A stretch of DNA of 64,000 nt, taken from NCBI GenBank assembly GCA_019054805.1, contig JAHQIY010000008.1, positions 2,341,501-2,405,500 on the forward strand, written 5' to 3'. Shown one piece after another: positions 36,008 through 47,904 of the stretch. The stretch comes from Brachionus manjavacas. Taxonomy: Eukaryota > Rotifera > Eurotatoria > Ploima > Brachionidae. The notes beneath the pieces were generated by a model. The model searched no databases and had not been told where the DNA came from. It saw only the letters and a program-made list of their open reading frames with translations. The translations under genes and the position numbers were made by a program. How positions within the stretch are numbered: position 1 is the stretch's first letter; every line of letters begins with the position of its first letter.

Positions 36008-37093
36008 TTTTTTAAAATTAAACATTTTTTTCTCAAATTATATTTTATTTAAACCATATACCTTATTTAAATAAAAAGAACAGTATTATTAAAAATCACT
36101 CTGATATCTCTCTTTCAGAGTACGTCCCTCTTTGCTCAATGCATTAAACAACTTATCAAATTATCAATATTCCTATTATATTTCTTATTTTTGAACAATT
36201 GAATTTCTTAAAATAATACTAATTACATAAACAAAAAAATATGAATAAATTAAAATGAATAAACTTAATTTTTGTATTTTTAAAGACTTTAGTTTTTTTC
36301 GAACATCATTTTTTAGCCAAAAAACTGATAGACGTAAAAAAAATTTTAATACCCGATAGCTAAGTAACGCAAAACTGTTCGGTTATGATTTCAATGTAAA
36401 TTATGGTAAAATATTTCTAAAAAATTAGCTATGTTTATAAGACGATTTGCTTAATATGCCATGAAAAATTTAATTTTCAAAAAGATTCAAGAAAATGAAC
36501 ATCTGATAATTTAAACTTAATAATAAAAATAAAATTAAATAGATATTTAGAAAAATCATTTTTCAAAAAATTAACAAAAAATTTGTAAGAAGCAACGACA
36601 AAGAATATATACTTTAATCAGGAAAAGATGCAAAAATAAATAATAACTAAGGGTTTTGTGAAGTTCAGTACAAAATAACAGAACAAAGTTTAAAGATATT
36701 AAAAACTTTTTTTCTAAAAGTCTAAAATTGGTTCTGTGAATGCAGCATGGTGCAACATTTAAAGTTGCATCGACAGTTAAGTTCAGCTAATTATGTGCAA
36801 AAAATTTACCACGCTAGATTATTTATTTTTTTATTAAAAATATTATTTATTTTAATTTATTATTTTTTTATATTTATATTTTTATATTGAAATTAATTCC
36901 TGCTAAACTGTGCAAATTTAGCAGGAATTAAATTTTTCTACATTTCTTTCTGTTCTTTTTTTCATTTTGTCTTTAATTTCACAAAACCTTAATAAGAGAA
37001 ATCTTATTTAAATTATTTTAATAAATTTCAAACAAGTATTTAGAAAAAATAATATAATTATAACAATATTCAATTACTTTCTATATTATTTAA
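36008..37093. other. intergenic DNA
   Basis: No gene seen. It contains the hairpin at 36893-36931. Confidence 0.5.
36893..36931. repeat. perfect 15 bp hairpin
   Basis: TTAATTCCTGCTAAA (36893-36907) is the exact reverse complement of TTTAGCAGGAATTAA (36917-36931) with a 9 nt loop. Confidence 0.75.
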
Positions 37094-38276
37094 TATTTAA
37101 ATTTTTTGTGTCTGAATTACAAAATGTATCCAATGTAGAAATAACATTGAAAAAGTGCGATGTTTCAAATTTATTTTTCAGTTTAAAAAAAAATAATTTT
37201 AAGTTGGTAATGCAAACATGAAAAACTTAGTTTTTTTTTCATAAATTTTGACTCTGGGTATGTGATATGATGATCCTTTAAGACAAAATTTGTAGTTTAA
37301 AAAACTAACTACGCTCTGTTTTCTATTTTTCATAAATTAAGTATTTACTAGAATGCACCAAACGAAAGTAAATTATCACTATAGTCAAAATTTTATGAGA
37401 AGAAAACAAAGTTTTTCGGGTCTAGTTCGTTAGGTAAACTATGTTTAACCCGTTACTGGAACGATTCTTGTTCTAGAAAATTTAAATAAGATAAAATAAA
37501 TAATTACATAGAAAATTTAAAGTTTGGAGGAGTAGGTAAATTTTGCGAAATAGATGAATCTTTGTCCCCCAAAGTCAAACACTTAATGGGTGAAAAATTA
37601 AATTTTAATTTTCTTTAATTTTTATTATTTTATGCTGAAAGGCAAAGATTTAAGTAAAGAGCGCATTTAGGTATTTGGGATTATAGAAAGAGTAATACCA
37701 AGTCAACCAGATCATAGAAAATGCTTAACTATTTCTAAAGCTCTTTCAAATTAAAATAAAATAATTATTAACTAATCTTTATATCAGTTTCGAGAAAAAG
37801 ACATTCTAATAAATTTTTAACAAAATATTTCGAATAATAAGTGAACTATTGTTCACCTAACCCACTAGATCAAGTTTTTTAATGATTGAATATAAAATTT
37901 AATCAAAATGAATTATTTATCTATTTTTTTTCTTTTTAATGCTCATTTTTATTCTTTTTTATTATTAAATTTTTTATTATCTAACTGTGTTTTTAGTTTT
38001 TTCATATGTTTCTAGTCTGAATGAGCATTTGCTCGGGAAAAAATAAATAAATGAATTATTTAAAATTTAAAAAAGAATTTTCAATATTTTGTTCAGATTT
38101 TAAAATAAAAATTTAACTCTTCGATTTCACTAAAGGGTTTAATGAAAATGCTTGCAATATTAACTTTAAAATTATTTTTTTATTTGCGACTGAAAAAATA
38201 TTTTGAAACATCTCACTTTTTTTATGTTATTTCAACATTTGATACATTTTGTAATTCAGACACAAAAAATTAAACC
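37094..38276. mobile_element. 1.18 kb TIR element, copy 2 (inverted)
   Basis: Near-identical reverse-complement copy of 31239-32506, with the same inverted termini (TTTTTTGTGTCTGAATTACA at the left). It lacks an ~85 bp segment present in copy 1. Together the two copies bracket 4.6 kb including the SH2 gene. Confidence 0.85.
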
Positions 38277-38689
38277 ATATAAAATCTTATTTATTTTTTT
38301 TGATTGAAAAATAAGAATAAAAATTTTTCTGTAAAGAAGTTTCAGAAAAAAATCCAAACCCATAAGTTATGATACATTTTCGAATAATTAATTTGGTCAA
38401 AACTTTTATTTGATCAAATATTCAGTGTTTTTTGATCGGTTGGTGCTTTGAATGTAGCACTTCTTGGCTACATGACTCGATAAAATACTTTTTTTACCCG
38501 ATTGCTAAGTAGACAATTAATTCTAAATTAAAATTTTCGATCTTTTTTCTATTTATCACCCATTTTAAAATTTGTCCATGGGACTTAAACTATAATTAAA
38601 TAAAAATTCATTTATTTAGCTAAAAACAAAATCCAGTTCTACAAAATTATGAAAAGATAGTAAATAACATATACAGTGGTGTTCCGGAC

Positions 38690-39430
38690 ATAGTATTTTG
38701 TATTTTATTTCGTATTTTAGAAAGCAACATCTTTTGTACGCAAAGTGACAGAATCACTGCTTAATTCCGACCCAAATTCATAACAAAATAGTAGTTGTAG
38801 TAGTAGAAATAACTGCGACTCGAATGACGATCGTAATTTACAACTCTATTAATGATAAAGTTGAAACCTAATGGACAATTTTTGATAAGTTCTCCTTTAA
38901 GTATTTTTGTGTTGCCTTTTAGTTTATAATTACTTCTTTCAGCGTATCTAATTCCACTTTCCAACCTGATAGATTATTGATTATTTTAAAAATTTGCATT
39001 AAATCGCCTCTTCTTCTTCTAGTATTCAGTAATGTTAGCCCACGTAATCGCCAAGCTTGAATGGGAATCTAAATCCTTTTGTAAAGCTAAATTATCAGAA
39101 AGTCGGTAAATAGCTGCAATTATTTTCATATCGTCAAAATATACTTTTGTTTTATTGCTAAAAAATTCAGACAAATCGTTTTTAAAAATAACAAATAAAA
39201 GAGGACCAAGCACTGAGCCTTGTGAAACACCATCAGTAACATCCAGTCATTTCGATTCTGCGCTACAAAGGACAACTCTTTGCCTACTTCCACTTAAAAA
39301 ATTTCTTATCCAATTTAATATTTCTTCTTCAAATCCATAAGCATATAACTTATAAAGCAGGAGTCGATGTGAAACTTTTTCAAATGCTTTGGAACATGGC
39401 AATTGATGTCAATTAAAATAAAAAGAAGGA
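38690..39430 (-). pseudogene. CR1/L2-like reverse transcriptase fossil
   Basis: Read on the minus strand: SKAFEKVSHRLLLYKLYAYG, LNWIRNFLSGSRQRVVL, then a TGA where Trp is usual, then GVSQGSVLGPLLFVIF and KVYFDDMKI (the ADD active-site motif as FDD). An internal deletion then joins LTLLNTRRRRGDLMQIFKI and a NRVVN-type C-terminus. Stops, frameshift and deletion make it dead. It is 5'-truncated, as is normal for non-LTR copies. Confidence 0.85.
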
Positions 39431-40087
39431 TGATAGTCAGAAAATTAAAAAGGTATTAAAACATTAATAAAATTTAATATTAATTTTCTTTTTTAAAAAA
39501 AATGTTTTTATACGATTTTTTACCATAATATACTTTAAAAAAATTAAATTTTGCTAAAATTTACGTAAATTTCGGTAAATTTTTTTCCAGAAATTTCTTG
39601 TTTGAACAATTTGCAAATTTTGATAAAATCAAAGTTTTTTTAAAAAAATGATTAAATTTTTCAATATTTTGGAAATTTTTTGTTTTTACAACAATTTACG
39701 TAAGAAATTGAAATTTTACCTAAAATTAGCAATATTTTACGGAAATTATGAAAAATTTACCATAATTGTTTATACAATATGTTGCAAAGACTTTTTTTCC
39801 TTGCAATATGATATATCACCCTATGCTCCACAAGGAGTGAATAAGGGAAAAAAAATTCGATATGTCACACTCGGTATATTAATCTAATTACTTTTAAATA
39901 TTTATAATCAAAATACTTTCTATAAAAACATAAAAATAAATTTTAGAAACTTGAGAAACTCGGATCATTCAAGATTAAATAATTATAACAATCTTTTTTC
40001 ACACTTCTTACATATTTTCAAATTTTGATTAATTGTGCTCTTATACTGCTTAATTTGAATACTCTCCAATTCCTCATGTTTGTTTTT
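39431..40087. other. spacer between retrotransposon fossils
   Basis: AT-rich DNA with GGTAAATTT/AAATTTACC-type short repeats (also seen near 45110-45200). No gene; the AT-rich ORF here has no family features. Confidence 0.45.
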
Positions 40088-41300
40088 TAATAAAGCCTTT
40101 GATAGGGTTTAGCATGAAGGTTTACTTTTTAAACTGATTAAAATGAATCCACCTCATTTCTTGACTAACTGAATTAGATCCTTTTTAGATAGTAGGACAT
40201 TTAAGGTAAATGTGAATAACCATCTGAACGAAGAATACCAAATAACCGCAGGTGTCCTTCAAGGCTCAGTAATCAGTTCTCTTTATTTAGTTTGTATATT
40301 AATGACATTCCCAAAAGAAACAAAACAAATAATGAATTCTCTTTGCTTTTTGCTGATGACTTGGTCACATTTTATATTTTTAAGAAAAAAGGAAATCTAG
40401 AAAATAAGATAAATAAATACACCAACGAACTTGAACAATGGCTTATTAAATGGAAAATGAAGATATCAGTTGAAAAGTCGTGTTCAGTAGTCTTTTCTAA
40501 ATACAAAAAAGAGAGTGATAATCTTAACTTAAAAATTTATGGAAACAGAATATAGAGCCAAAATAAATCAAGTTTTTTGGTATTAAATTTGATTCTAAGT
40601 TAAATTTTAACAGACTGATAGACGAAATTAAAGAACGCTACAATAAAAGGCTAAATATTATTAAGATATTGTCATGCAAAAAATGGGGTCTTAATCAAAA
40701 TAAACTAGGAAAATTTAAATAAATCTTTAGTCGGATCAATTTTAGACTATTCTTTTCCTTGTTTAAATTCATTTTCAGAAAATAATCTCAAAAAACTACA
40801 AGCAATTCAGAATGCAGCAGTCAGATCTATCCTTAAGTTAAAATATAATACTCCCTCCAACATCGTGCATCATGAGGCTTTTAATAAACTTAATTTGCTA
40901 ACAATCTCGAATCGGCTTTTTGAGTAGAGTGAGAGAAATGTTGGGGACAGGATTGAGTCATTCTATTCCATTGGTTATCAGACTAGTGGATGAATACAAA
41001 GAAGGTTTCTAATCAAGATATTTTGAATACCCAACTCCATTGTGTAATTGCCACCTTACTATTTCCTCTTTTTTTCCTGAAACTTGAACTATGTAAGCAT
41101 GTGCCACATGTAAAAATCTATTTCAATATATGTCTTCTTAGCTTTCTTTTCATTTTTTTAGCTTATTTACTTTACTTTTTATTTCTATTTGATCTTATTT
41201 TATTAAATTTATTTTAATTTGTATTTTTTTTATACTTTAATTTTAAAAATTTATCCTGAAGGAGCTCTAGCTCGGTACAGAAAACAAATAAATAAATAAA
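40088..41300 (+). pseudogene. jockey-like non-LTR retrotransposon, truncated
   Basis: It begins NKAFDRV-stop-HEGLLFKLIKM, then ITAGVLQGSVISS, a frameshift, YINDIPKRNKTNNEFSLLFA with the FADD catalytic motif, and LEQWLIKWKMKISVEKS. The region after 40740 reads SVGSILDYSFPCLNSFSENN and AIQNAAVRSILKLKYNTPSN, the usual C-terminal end. The 3' tail ends GGAGCTCTAGCTCGGTACAG followed by AAATAAATAAATAAATAA repeats. Several stops and frameshifts make it inactive. Two further 3' ends of the family lie at 34.4-34.7 kb. Confidence 0.87.
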
Positions 41301-41383
41301 TAATGTCCTTTCAAAATAACATTACCAAATAACCTTTATTTTGCCAAAGAATTGGTATAAAAAATGTGTCTAGTCCACTAAAA

Positions 41384-41500
41384 TGCAGATCGTGGGTCTG
41401 CTAAAAAGCGTAGATAAAAAGCAAAATGAAATTGCCAAACTGTTAGGTGTATCTCCAAAATGTGTCTCTCCGACTTGAAAAAAGATTCAGAAACTGGTGC
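41384..41500 (+). pseudogene. Tc1/mariner-like transposase N-terminal fragment
   Basis: MQIVGLLKSVDKKQNEIAKL then LGVSPKCVS, a stop, and KKIQKLVL resemble the first helix-turn-helix of Tc1-type transposases (IxxLxxxxxSxxEIAxxLGVSxxTV). No catalytic domain follows. Confidence 0.5.
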
Positions 41501-42403
41501 TGTGTCTAATCTAAGCAGTTTAAAATTAACTATTTTAATAAACTCAATGAACTAAATGTATTGGCAAGCAGAATTAAACATTATATCTTTATAAGCGAAA
41601 AACTATCAATTTGAGTTATTAAAAAGTTTATTTTATAAATCAAAAAAAAAAAAATTTGGTAGAAATAAATTTAAAATTTTACTAGATTAAAAAAAAAAAT
41701 AATTTATGTTTAATGAAATTTTAATTTATCAAGAAATTAAATATTATTTTGGATAAGGAACAAGTCTTTCAATTAAAAGCTAGAAAAAAAACAAAACCAT
41801 TGAATTTTTAAAAGCAAAAAAAAATATAAATTTTGAATCTTTAACGATTTTATTTCATAATTTAAAAAAAAAAAAACAATTTGGTAGCAATAAATTTAAA
41901 ATTTTGCTAGATTAAAAAAAAACTTCTTGTTGAAATATTTTATGTTTAATCAAATTTTAATTTATTAACCAAGAAATTAAAAAAAATAAAAAGACAAAAA
42001 TATTTCAATCAAATGTAAGATAAATAAAAAAATAACGCGACAAAAGATTGATATTCATTTTTGCTATTGAACTTTAATAAATGATTACAAAAAAAGGAAA
42101 CAAAAAATCAATTTCAATCCCAAAAAAATTTATTTTAGAACTAAAAATATATTTGTGAAAAAAAAACAAAAAACAAACTTCAATTAACATATTAAGACAA
42201 ATTTACTGCACTGATCAAAATCTTGTAAAAAACATATACGACTTAAAATAATTTTTTTATTGTTGTTGCTAAATTAAAATTTTATGTTCAGCGAAAAAAA
42301 AATAAAAAACAAGACCAAATAATTCATCAAAATCTAGTAGAAAATAAAAGCGAAAAAAAACGCCAACCTAAACCCTAGACCATCCCGTAACTGTGATCCA
42401 AGG
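41501..42403. other. AT-rich DNA upstream of cyclin K
   Basis: A-rich tracts with a locally repeated segment: TTTGGTAG then AATAAATTTAAAATTTT occurs at about 41655 and 41880. No gene. The change to GC-rich sequence near 42360 is abrupt. Confidence 0.45.
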
Positions 42404-44167
42404 ATGCCTTTTTGGTATTTTAGCAAGGCCGAATTAGCTAATACACCTTCACACCGAGATGGCATTGAACCCGAACGAGAGGCTCGATACAGACGAGAGG
42501 GTGCTCGGTTCCTGGTCGACTGCGGCAACACCATGGGACTGTAAGTCAGCCAGCTCATCTAGTCTTCTCTATCTAAAACATTTGCTTTTCTTTTTTTCAA
42601 GACGCTACGACACCATGGCCACTGGCGTTGTTTTCTTTCACCGCTTCTACATGTTCCACTCGTTCAACGAATTTCCCAGATATGTACGTAAACCAACTAA
42701 ACTGATAAGGAGGCTTTATTAATTTTGCGCTTTAGATCACGGCCGCATGCTGCCTCTTCTTGGCCGGCAAAGTAGAAGAAACGCCCAAAAAGTGCAAGGA
42801 CATAGTGCGCGCGGCCAAGCTGTACCTCGAGAGCTTGGCGGGCCAGGAGTCGAAGCCGGCGCCAGAGCGCCAGTACCTCAAGAAACATGCCGACTCATTC
42901 AACGAGGAAACAATCAGAGACATAATGACATACGAAAAAATCCTGCTGCAGACCATCAAGTTTGACCTTCAGGTAGACCATCCGTACGGCTATTTGGTCA
43001 AGTATGCCAAAACGCTCAAGGGCAACCAGGAGCAAATTCACTCGCTGGTCCAGATGACATGGGGCTTCATAAACGACAGCTACAGCACCACGCTGTGCTT
43101 GCAATGGGAGCCGGAAATAGTGGCCATAGCGCTCATGTATTTGACGAGCAAGCTGTCCAAGTTTGAGATAAAGGACTGGACTAGCAAAAAAGAGGGCAGT
43201 GGTAAACAGCACTGGTGGGACCAATTTGTCGAAGGACTTCACATTGATATACTAGAAGGTGTGTTATCACATAAATATCACTAGAGATCTTTTTTTTATT
43301 TTTTTTGCTTCCTCTCTCCTCCTAAATTGAAGACATCTGTCACCAGCTTCTTGACTTGTATGTGAAGCAACCGGGCTCGTCTTCGCCCAGCAAGCCAATC
43401 GCCTGCCAAAACGGAACATCTGTTAGCACTGCTCAGCCTAGTCTGGCGAACAAGAGAGTAATTTTGAAAAATTTAAAACAAGGTCCGGTCCCACAACCTT
43501 TTGCCCAAGTTAAATAAAATTTTTTGCTTTTCTCTTTTTTTTTCTCCTGTTTGTTCGCGAGTCCACAGGATCGGACCGAGCAACTGACAACAAATTTAAT
43601 AGGCCTGAATTTAAGAAGTCGCCGCCGGACTCGTCTCTGACACCCACGCTGCCTTCAGTGGGCTACACCGAGCCTACCAGTCCGACTTCAGCCAAACTGA
43701 TGAAAACTCTCAGCGAGCCGAATGCACAGTACCCGGCCTACCAAATGAGCCAGTCGTACTACCAGGAATACCAGCAGCAATACCACTCGTATTCGCATCC
43801 GCCGCCGCCTCCACCGCCGTCTGCTCCCCAGCCTCCGTATCCAAACTATGCATATTACCCATCTCCCGGTAATCCACCCATGCCTGTCATCCCTCACCAG
43901 TTCTCCTATTCTGCGCAGCAATCGACAAAGCCGTACAATGTTCACCACCAGTACAGCATGGCTCCAGGCGCTCCCGCCGCAGACCTTTTAAACCATTCGT
44001 ACCATCACGTGCACCACAATGGACCCAAAGAACAATCTCATGTAAATATAAATAATAAAATGTACAATTCGACGTTTATATCTTCGTCCAATTCAAATAA
44101 CACATCCAGTTCCCAAGTGAGATCAAGTGCACTAAAGACTGTTAACATAACTGATAGACCGGTATAA
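42404..44167 (+). CDS. CCNK: cyclin K
   Basis: Cyclin K is the regulatory partner of CDK12/CDK13, which phosphorylate the RNA polymerase II C-terminal domain in the nucleus. Exons are 42404-42540, 42602-42683, 42736-43258, 43333-43457 (or to 43509) and 43562-44167, about 490 residues. The start [16 protein letters not shown] aligns to CWYWDKKDLAHTPS, and [18 protein letters not shown] sequence follows. The diagnostic [57 protein letters not shown] and [10 protein letters not shown] all match cyclin K. A charged insert ([20 protein letters not shown]) enlarges the loop before the helix [13 protein letters not shown]. The C-terminus is Pro/Tyr/His-rich, as in animal cyclin K. Codons are strikingly G/C-ending compared with every neighbour. 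The exon 4 donor is ambiguous: GTAATT at 43458 or GTTAAA at 43510, both in phase. Confidence 0.93.
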
Positions 44168-44250
44168 AAAAAAAAAAGTTCTAATAAAAAGTCCTCTTGT
44201 TTTGTTTTACTTTAAAATTTTAATTATATTTTCTGTGATGACTTTTATTC

Positions 44251-44256
44251 AATAAA
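44251..44256 (+). terminator. poly(A) signal of cyclin K
   Basis: AATAAA about 85 bp after the cyclin K stop codon. Confidence 0.45.
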
Positions 44257-46328
44257 AAACAAAAATGATAGCTAAATTTGTATTTATTTGAGTCAAGAGG
44301 CCTAAAGAACAGTGCATGGTTCGGCTCATGGTTTATTTAATTAGGCAACACAAGACTTAAATTATTTAAATGTTAATAAATTTCTTCAAAATGATACTAT
44401 TTAATTTTTGAAGTGTTTTTTTTCTTTCTTTTTTTTAATGTTTATATTCAATTGATTTGTTACGAATTTGTTTGTTCAGTCCTTGGATCGACTCAGGGAT
44501 ATAAGGGTGATTTTGTACAATTGTTTTTTATTTTTTATCTATTCAATGGCAAATATATGTACATAAATCTTTCAATTTTTTTTTTAAATAATTTTTTAGA
44601 TTTTATTTTATTAATAAAATTAAAACATCGATTATTAATTTTTTTTTTAATTTAGTTTTAAAAGTTATATTTTCAAGTTTCAGATTTCGAAAATTTAAAA
44701 AAAATACACTGAGCCAAAATTTGCAAGTCTCTTAACTATTTTGTGTAATTAGTCAATAGATTTAATGTGTAAGCAATAAATGATCAATATAGAATTTATC
44801 ATCTATTTTAAAATCAAATCCTTGTTGATTTTTTTGAATCCCGATCGAACAGTAGCTCCTTCAGAGAACAAAAATATCAAAAATAGAAAAATGTTATTTA
44901 TCTAAAAGATGATATTCAAAAATCAAAATTAATTGCTTATATTTTTTTTAAGCTTAATATTTATCTCAAATTTCGAATTCAAGAACATGTTGATGAATAA
45001 GGGTCTCTATAACATGGGATCTTAGGTGCCTAGACCTGGTGAAAATTAAATTTTAGAGTTAATAACATTTAATTTTACGATGGTTTTCCAAAATTTTGTT
45101 CAATTTACTGGAGTTTAGGTAAATTTAAGAAAAATCGCCAAGGTGAAAAAAGGTAAATTTACCGAAATTTTAGTAAATTGACCAAAATTTTGGTAAATTC
45201 ACCTTAATTCTCGTAAAATCATTGTAACAAATCAGTACTGTAGATTACTGTGGTGTTTTTATAATTTAGAAACTGTAATTTTGACAATTTTTTGTTTGTT
45301 GACCAAACAACAGTGGGCTTTTCATTGAGACCAATTTATCATCTCAAAATATCCAAATGCGTTTGCGAGCTCATAAAGGGGCTACAGATTTTGCAGTTGT
45401 TTTTTTTCTATTATCTATTACATTAATATAAAATGCACAAGAGTTTCAAACAGAACACGGATTCAGTGCTATAAGGGGAAATAATGTCAGAATATTTGTT
45501 ACAACTAAATTCGTTTTTGAATTCCATTTGATTCGAAACACAGTAATTTCTCAATGGATTTAAGAATTAAAAATAGATGCTTTAAATTAAAATTTGAATT
45601 AACTTATTTAAGATTTCTTGTATACAAAAGACAAATTATTTAAGTTCTTTCTGTCTTTTTTAAAATCTTTAAAAAAAGTGATCTTAAACAAAACACTAAA
45701 CCACTGTGGCAGAAGAATATCAAATTTTTTTATTTAACCTAGAAATCTAAAAAATTTTTTTTACAAAAAAAATGAAAGAAAAACTTTTAATTGCAAAAAT
45801 TTATGTCTTTTAGAAAAAAAAAAAAATTAAATATATTTTTTCTCAAGATTCGTTTTCGAAATAATTTTAGTAAAGGACGCATTACTTATTAGAAAATACT
45901 TAATTACTTTCTTTTTTTTAACTATTAATTTTTCAAATAAATTTTGAAATTTTCATTAATTGGTTCTATTTTGACTTCTATTCCTTTTTTAAAATTGTTT
46001 CTTTAAAATCACCTCTTTAAAGATCTGTAACCGAAATATGAGGCAAAACTTACTCTAGTACAAAATAAATAGGAAATCAAGATCTTAATTTTACAATAAT
46101 TGCTTTTAAAATATCTTCGAAGCTTTTTAAATATTTTTTAAATTTCTTAATTGGTTTTTTAGCTATGTTTAGCTATTCAAGAGTTATATAAGAAAAAAAC
46201 TATGTATCATTTATGTATCATTTACGTATCATTTTTTTTTATTTTCTTTACTTGATAAAGAAAAAATTTTAAATTCAAATAATTCCCTTAAAATAATGAA
46301 ATAAAAAATTCATATGATAAATCTTCAT
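44257..46328. other. intergenic DNA
   Basis: AT-rich, no gene seen. It includes a stretch of GGTAAATTTACC-like repeats near 45110-45200 and the tandem 11-mer at 46203. Confidence 0.45.
46203..46235. repeat. three tandem 11-mers
   Basis: TATGTATCATT occurs three times in a row with one C/T change in the last unit, just downstream of the secreted-protein gene. Confidence 0.6.
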
Positions 46329-46952
46329 CTATAAACACATTACTATATCTTTTACAACTATTGACTCTATTTTCAGTGCATGACAAACCTGCCCTTGCTT
46401 CAACATATCTTCTAGTATTTTGACAAGGTATACAATTGTTATATCCCCACATTTTGAAGCCTCTTGCTCCTCTATATTTAAAAACGCTTCTGCTGTTCTA
46501 CTCATGAGGATAAAGAACATATCTATATTTGTAGCTAAAGAAACCACATTTAACTTTGGTCAATATAGCGAAATTCCGCATGAACATGACTCAGCGTTTT
46601 TACTTTCAGATTCAGTAACTCCTGTTACACAATGGCCAGATTTTCCCAATTCTTCTAGCATTTTCTTATTGAATTCAGAGCGGCATTCAGTTGGGGTAAA
46701 TGATCCACTTTGCAACATGTTCAATATTATTGTTGATGCAATAATAACAGCTTTTGAGGCAACACTATATAAAAATATAATCATATGTGGGGCTAATGCT
46801 CTTTGGTGCCCAAATTCAATGATGTTAATTATTTGAGCAAAATCAGTTTGATTTTGCAACTGAGCTGTGCAGTTAAAACTTATGAAAGATAATAAAAAAA
46901 ATGCCATAACATAATTTAAGTAAATCATTTTGCTAGTTTTAAATAATTCCAT
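46329..46952 (-). CDS. small secreted protein, family unknown
   Basis: Two exons. Exon 1 starts at 46952 (or at the in-frame Met at 46928) with a signal peptide (MIYLNYVMAFFLLSFISFNC). A 69 bp intron with a GTAAAA donor and TTTCTTTAG acceptor removes the only in-frame TGA (46560-46562) and keeps the frame, joining VTESE to TNIDMFFILM. Exon 2 ends IVVKDIVMCL at 46329. The mature chain is about 160 residues, mostly amphipathic helix (FAQIINIIEFGHQRALA, KAVIIASTIILNMLQ, RTAEAFLNIEEQE) with conserved-looking Cys (TECRSEF, GHCVTG, SKCGD, QVCHAL). I do not recognise the family. The gene stands alone between transposon-rich stretches. Confidence 0.6.
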
Positions 46953-47904
46953 AAGAAATTTTAATATAAAAAAATTCGAAATTTAATTTATAGTAGATAT
47001 TTTAATTTAAAAATTAATAATAGCTCAATTTCTGTCATTTGTAGTTAATTCTGAAAGAAAGTAAATTTTTTCGAATAAAAATGACCTAAATTAATTTAGA
47101 TCTTTTTTTGAAAGATTTCTGATCGAGAAATCATTCAAAATTTTATAGAATTTTTCCGAAAAATTACATTGCTTGACAAGAATTACTCTTTGAATTAATA
47201 TTATCCTAGACTAAATTAAAGAATACGATCAAATAATTTTTCTTGAATTTTTGGCATTTTTTTTTTCTAAATAATTTTAGGTTTTAACTAAATCTAGACA
47301 TCATTTTTTTTAATTGTACTAAAAATGATAAAGAAAATTTTGACATGTATTTAAATCGTCAGTATTTTAAATAAATATAAAAAAGAAGAAAATAAATTTT
47401 TTATACACAGGGTTCCAAAAATAGCAAACCCTTTAAAAAGTTGTTGTTCTTTAAGACTCAAAATCTCAAAGATAAAACTTAAATATACTAAAAAAGTATA
47501 TATAACTGAAAGAGCATAAAATTCTCTACATGCTAATGTAATTTACAACAAAAAAAAAGGGTGTAGCGGTTTTTGTTTGCTAAAAAAAAGAAAAAAAAAA
47601 AGTGTTTTTTCTGGTTTTTGGTTTAAATCGTAACTCCTTCGAGGGATCAATTATGAGCCCACTTTTATTTTTTTTAAAATCTAGAAAAAATTCTGAACAA
47701 ATCTATGGTTTTACTTTTTTACATTAATCTATGGTTTCATTGCTTTATTTTTCTTAAAAAATCTCTTCAAATCATGTGATTTTTAACAAATTTGTCAAAT
47801 TTTAATTCTTTTATTAGAATTTTTAGATTAAACTAAAAAAATCGATATTTTTAGGTGCTAAACTACTGTTTTTTTTTATTTTCCTGAAAAATATGCTTTT
47901 AGGA
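46953..47904. other. intergenic DNA with possible transposon end
   Basis: No gene. CACAGGGTTCCAAAAATAGC then AAACCCTTT at about 47406 resembles the terminus of a Tc1/mariner-type element and precedes the transposase fragment at 47905. Confidence 0.4.

Noticed and set aside
39648..39887. 79-codon plus-strand ORF.
   Set aside because: Phe/Tyr/Lys/Ile composition dictated by AT content; no motif and no splice context.
41655..41960. Repeated A-rich stretches as a possible CRISPR or satellite array.
   Set aside because: Only two loose copies of an A/T motif with no regular spacers; CRISPR arrays are not expected in an animal nuclear genome.
42447..42965. Several overlapping ORFs in other frames over cyclin K.
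   Set aside because: They arise from the high GC content and lack of stops; only the frame with the cyclin motifs is real.
43688..43948. Arg-rich minus-strand ORF.
   Set aside because: Antisense shadow of the Pro/Tyr-rich cyclin K C-terminus.
44413..44655. 80-codon Phe-rich ORF that looks like a membrane protein.
   Set aside because: Poly-T tracts in the cyclin K downstream region create Phe/Leu/Ile runs; no start context or family signature.
46560..46562. In-frame TGA between two long same-frame ORFs, suggesting selenocysteine or readthrough.
   Set aside because: A 69 bp intron with a good donor (GTAAAA) and acceptor (TTTCTTTAG) removes the TGA and keeps the frame, as is typical of introns in this window. 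No convincing SECIS-like element was seen downstream.
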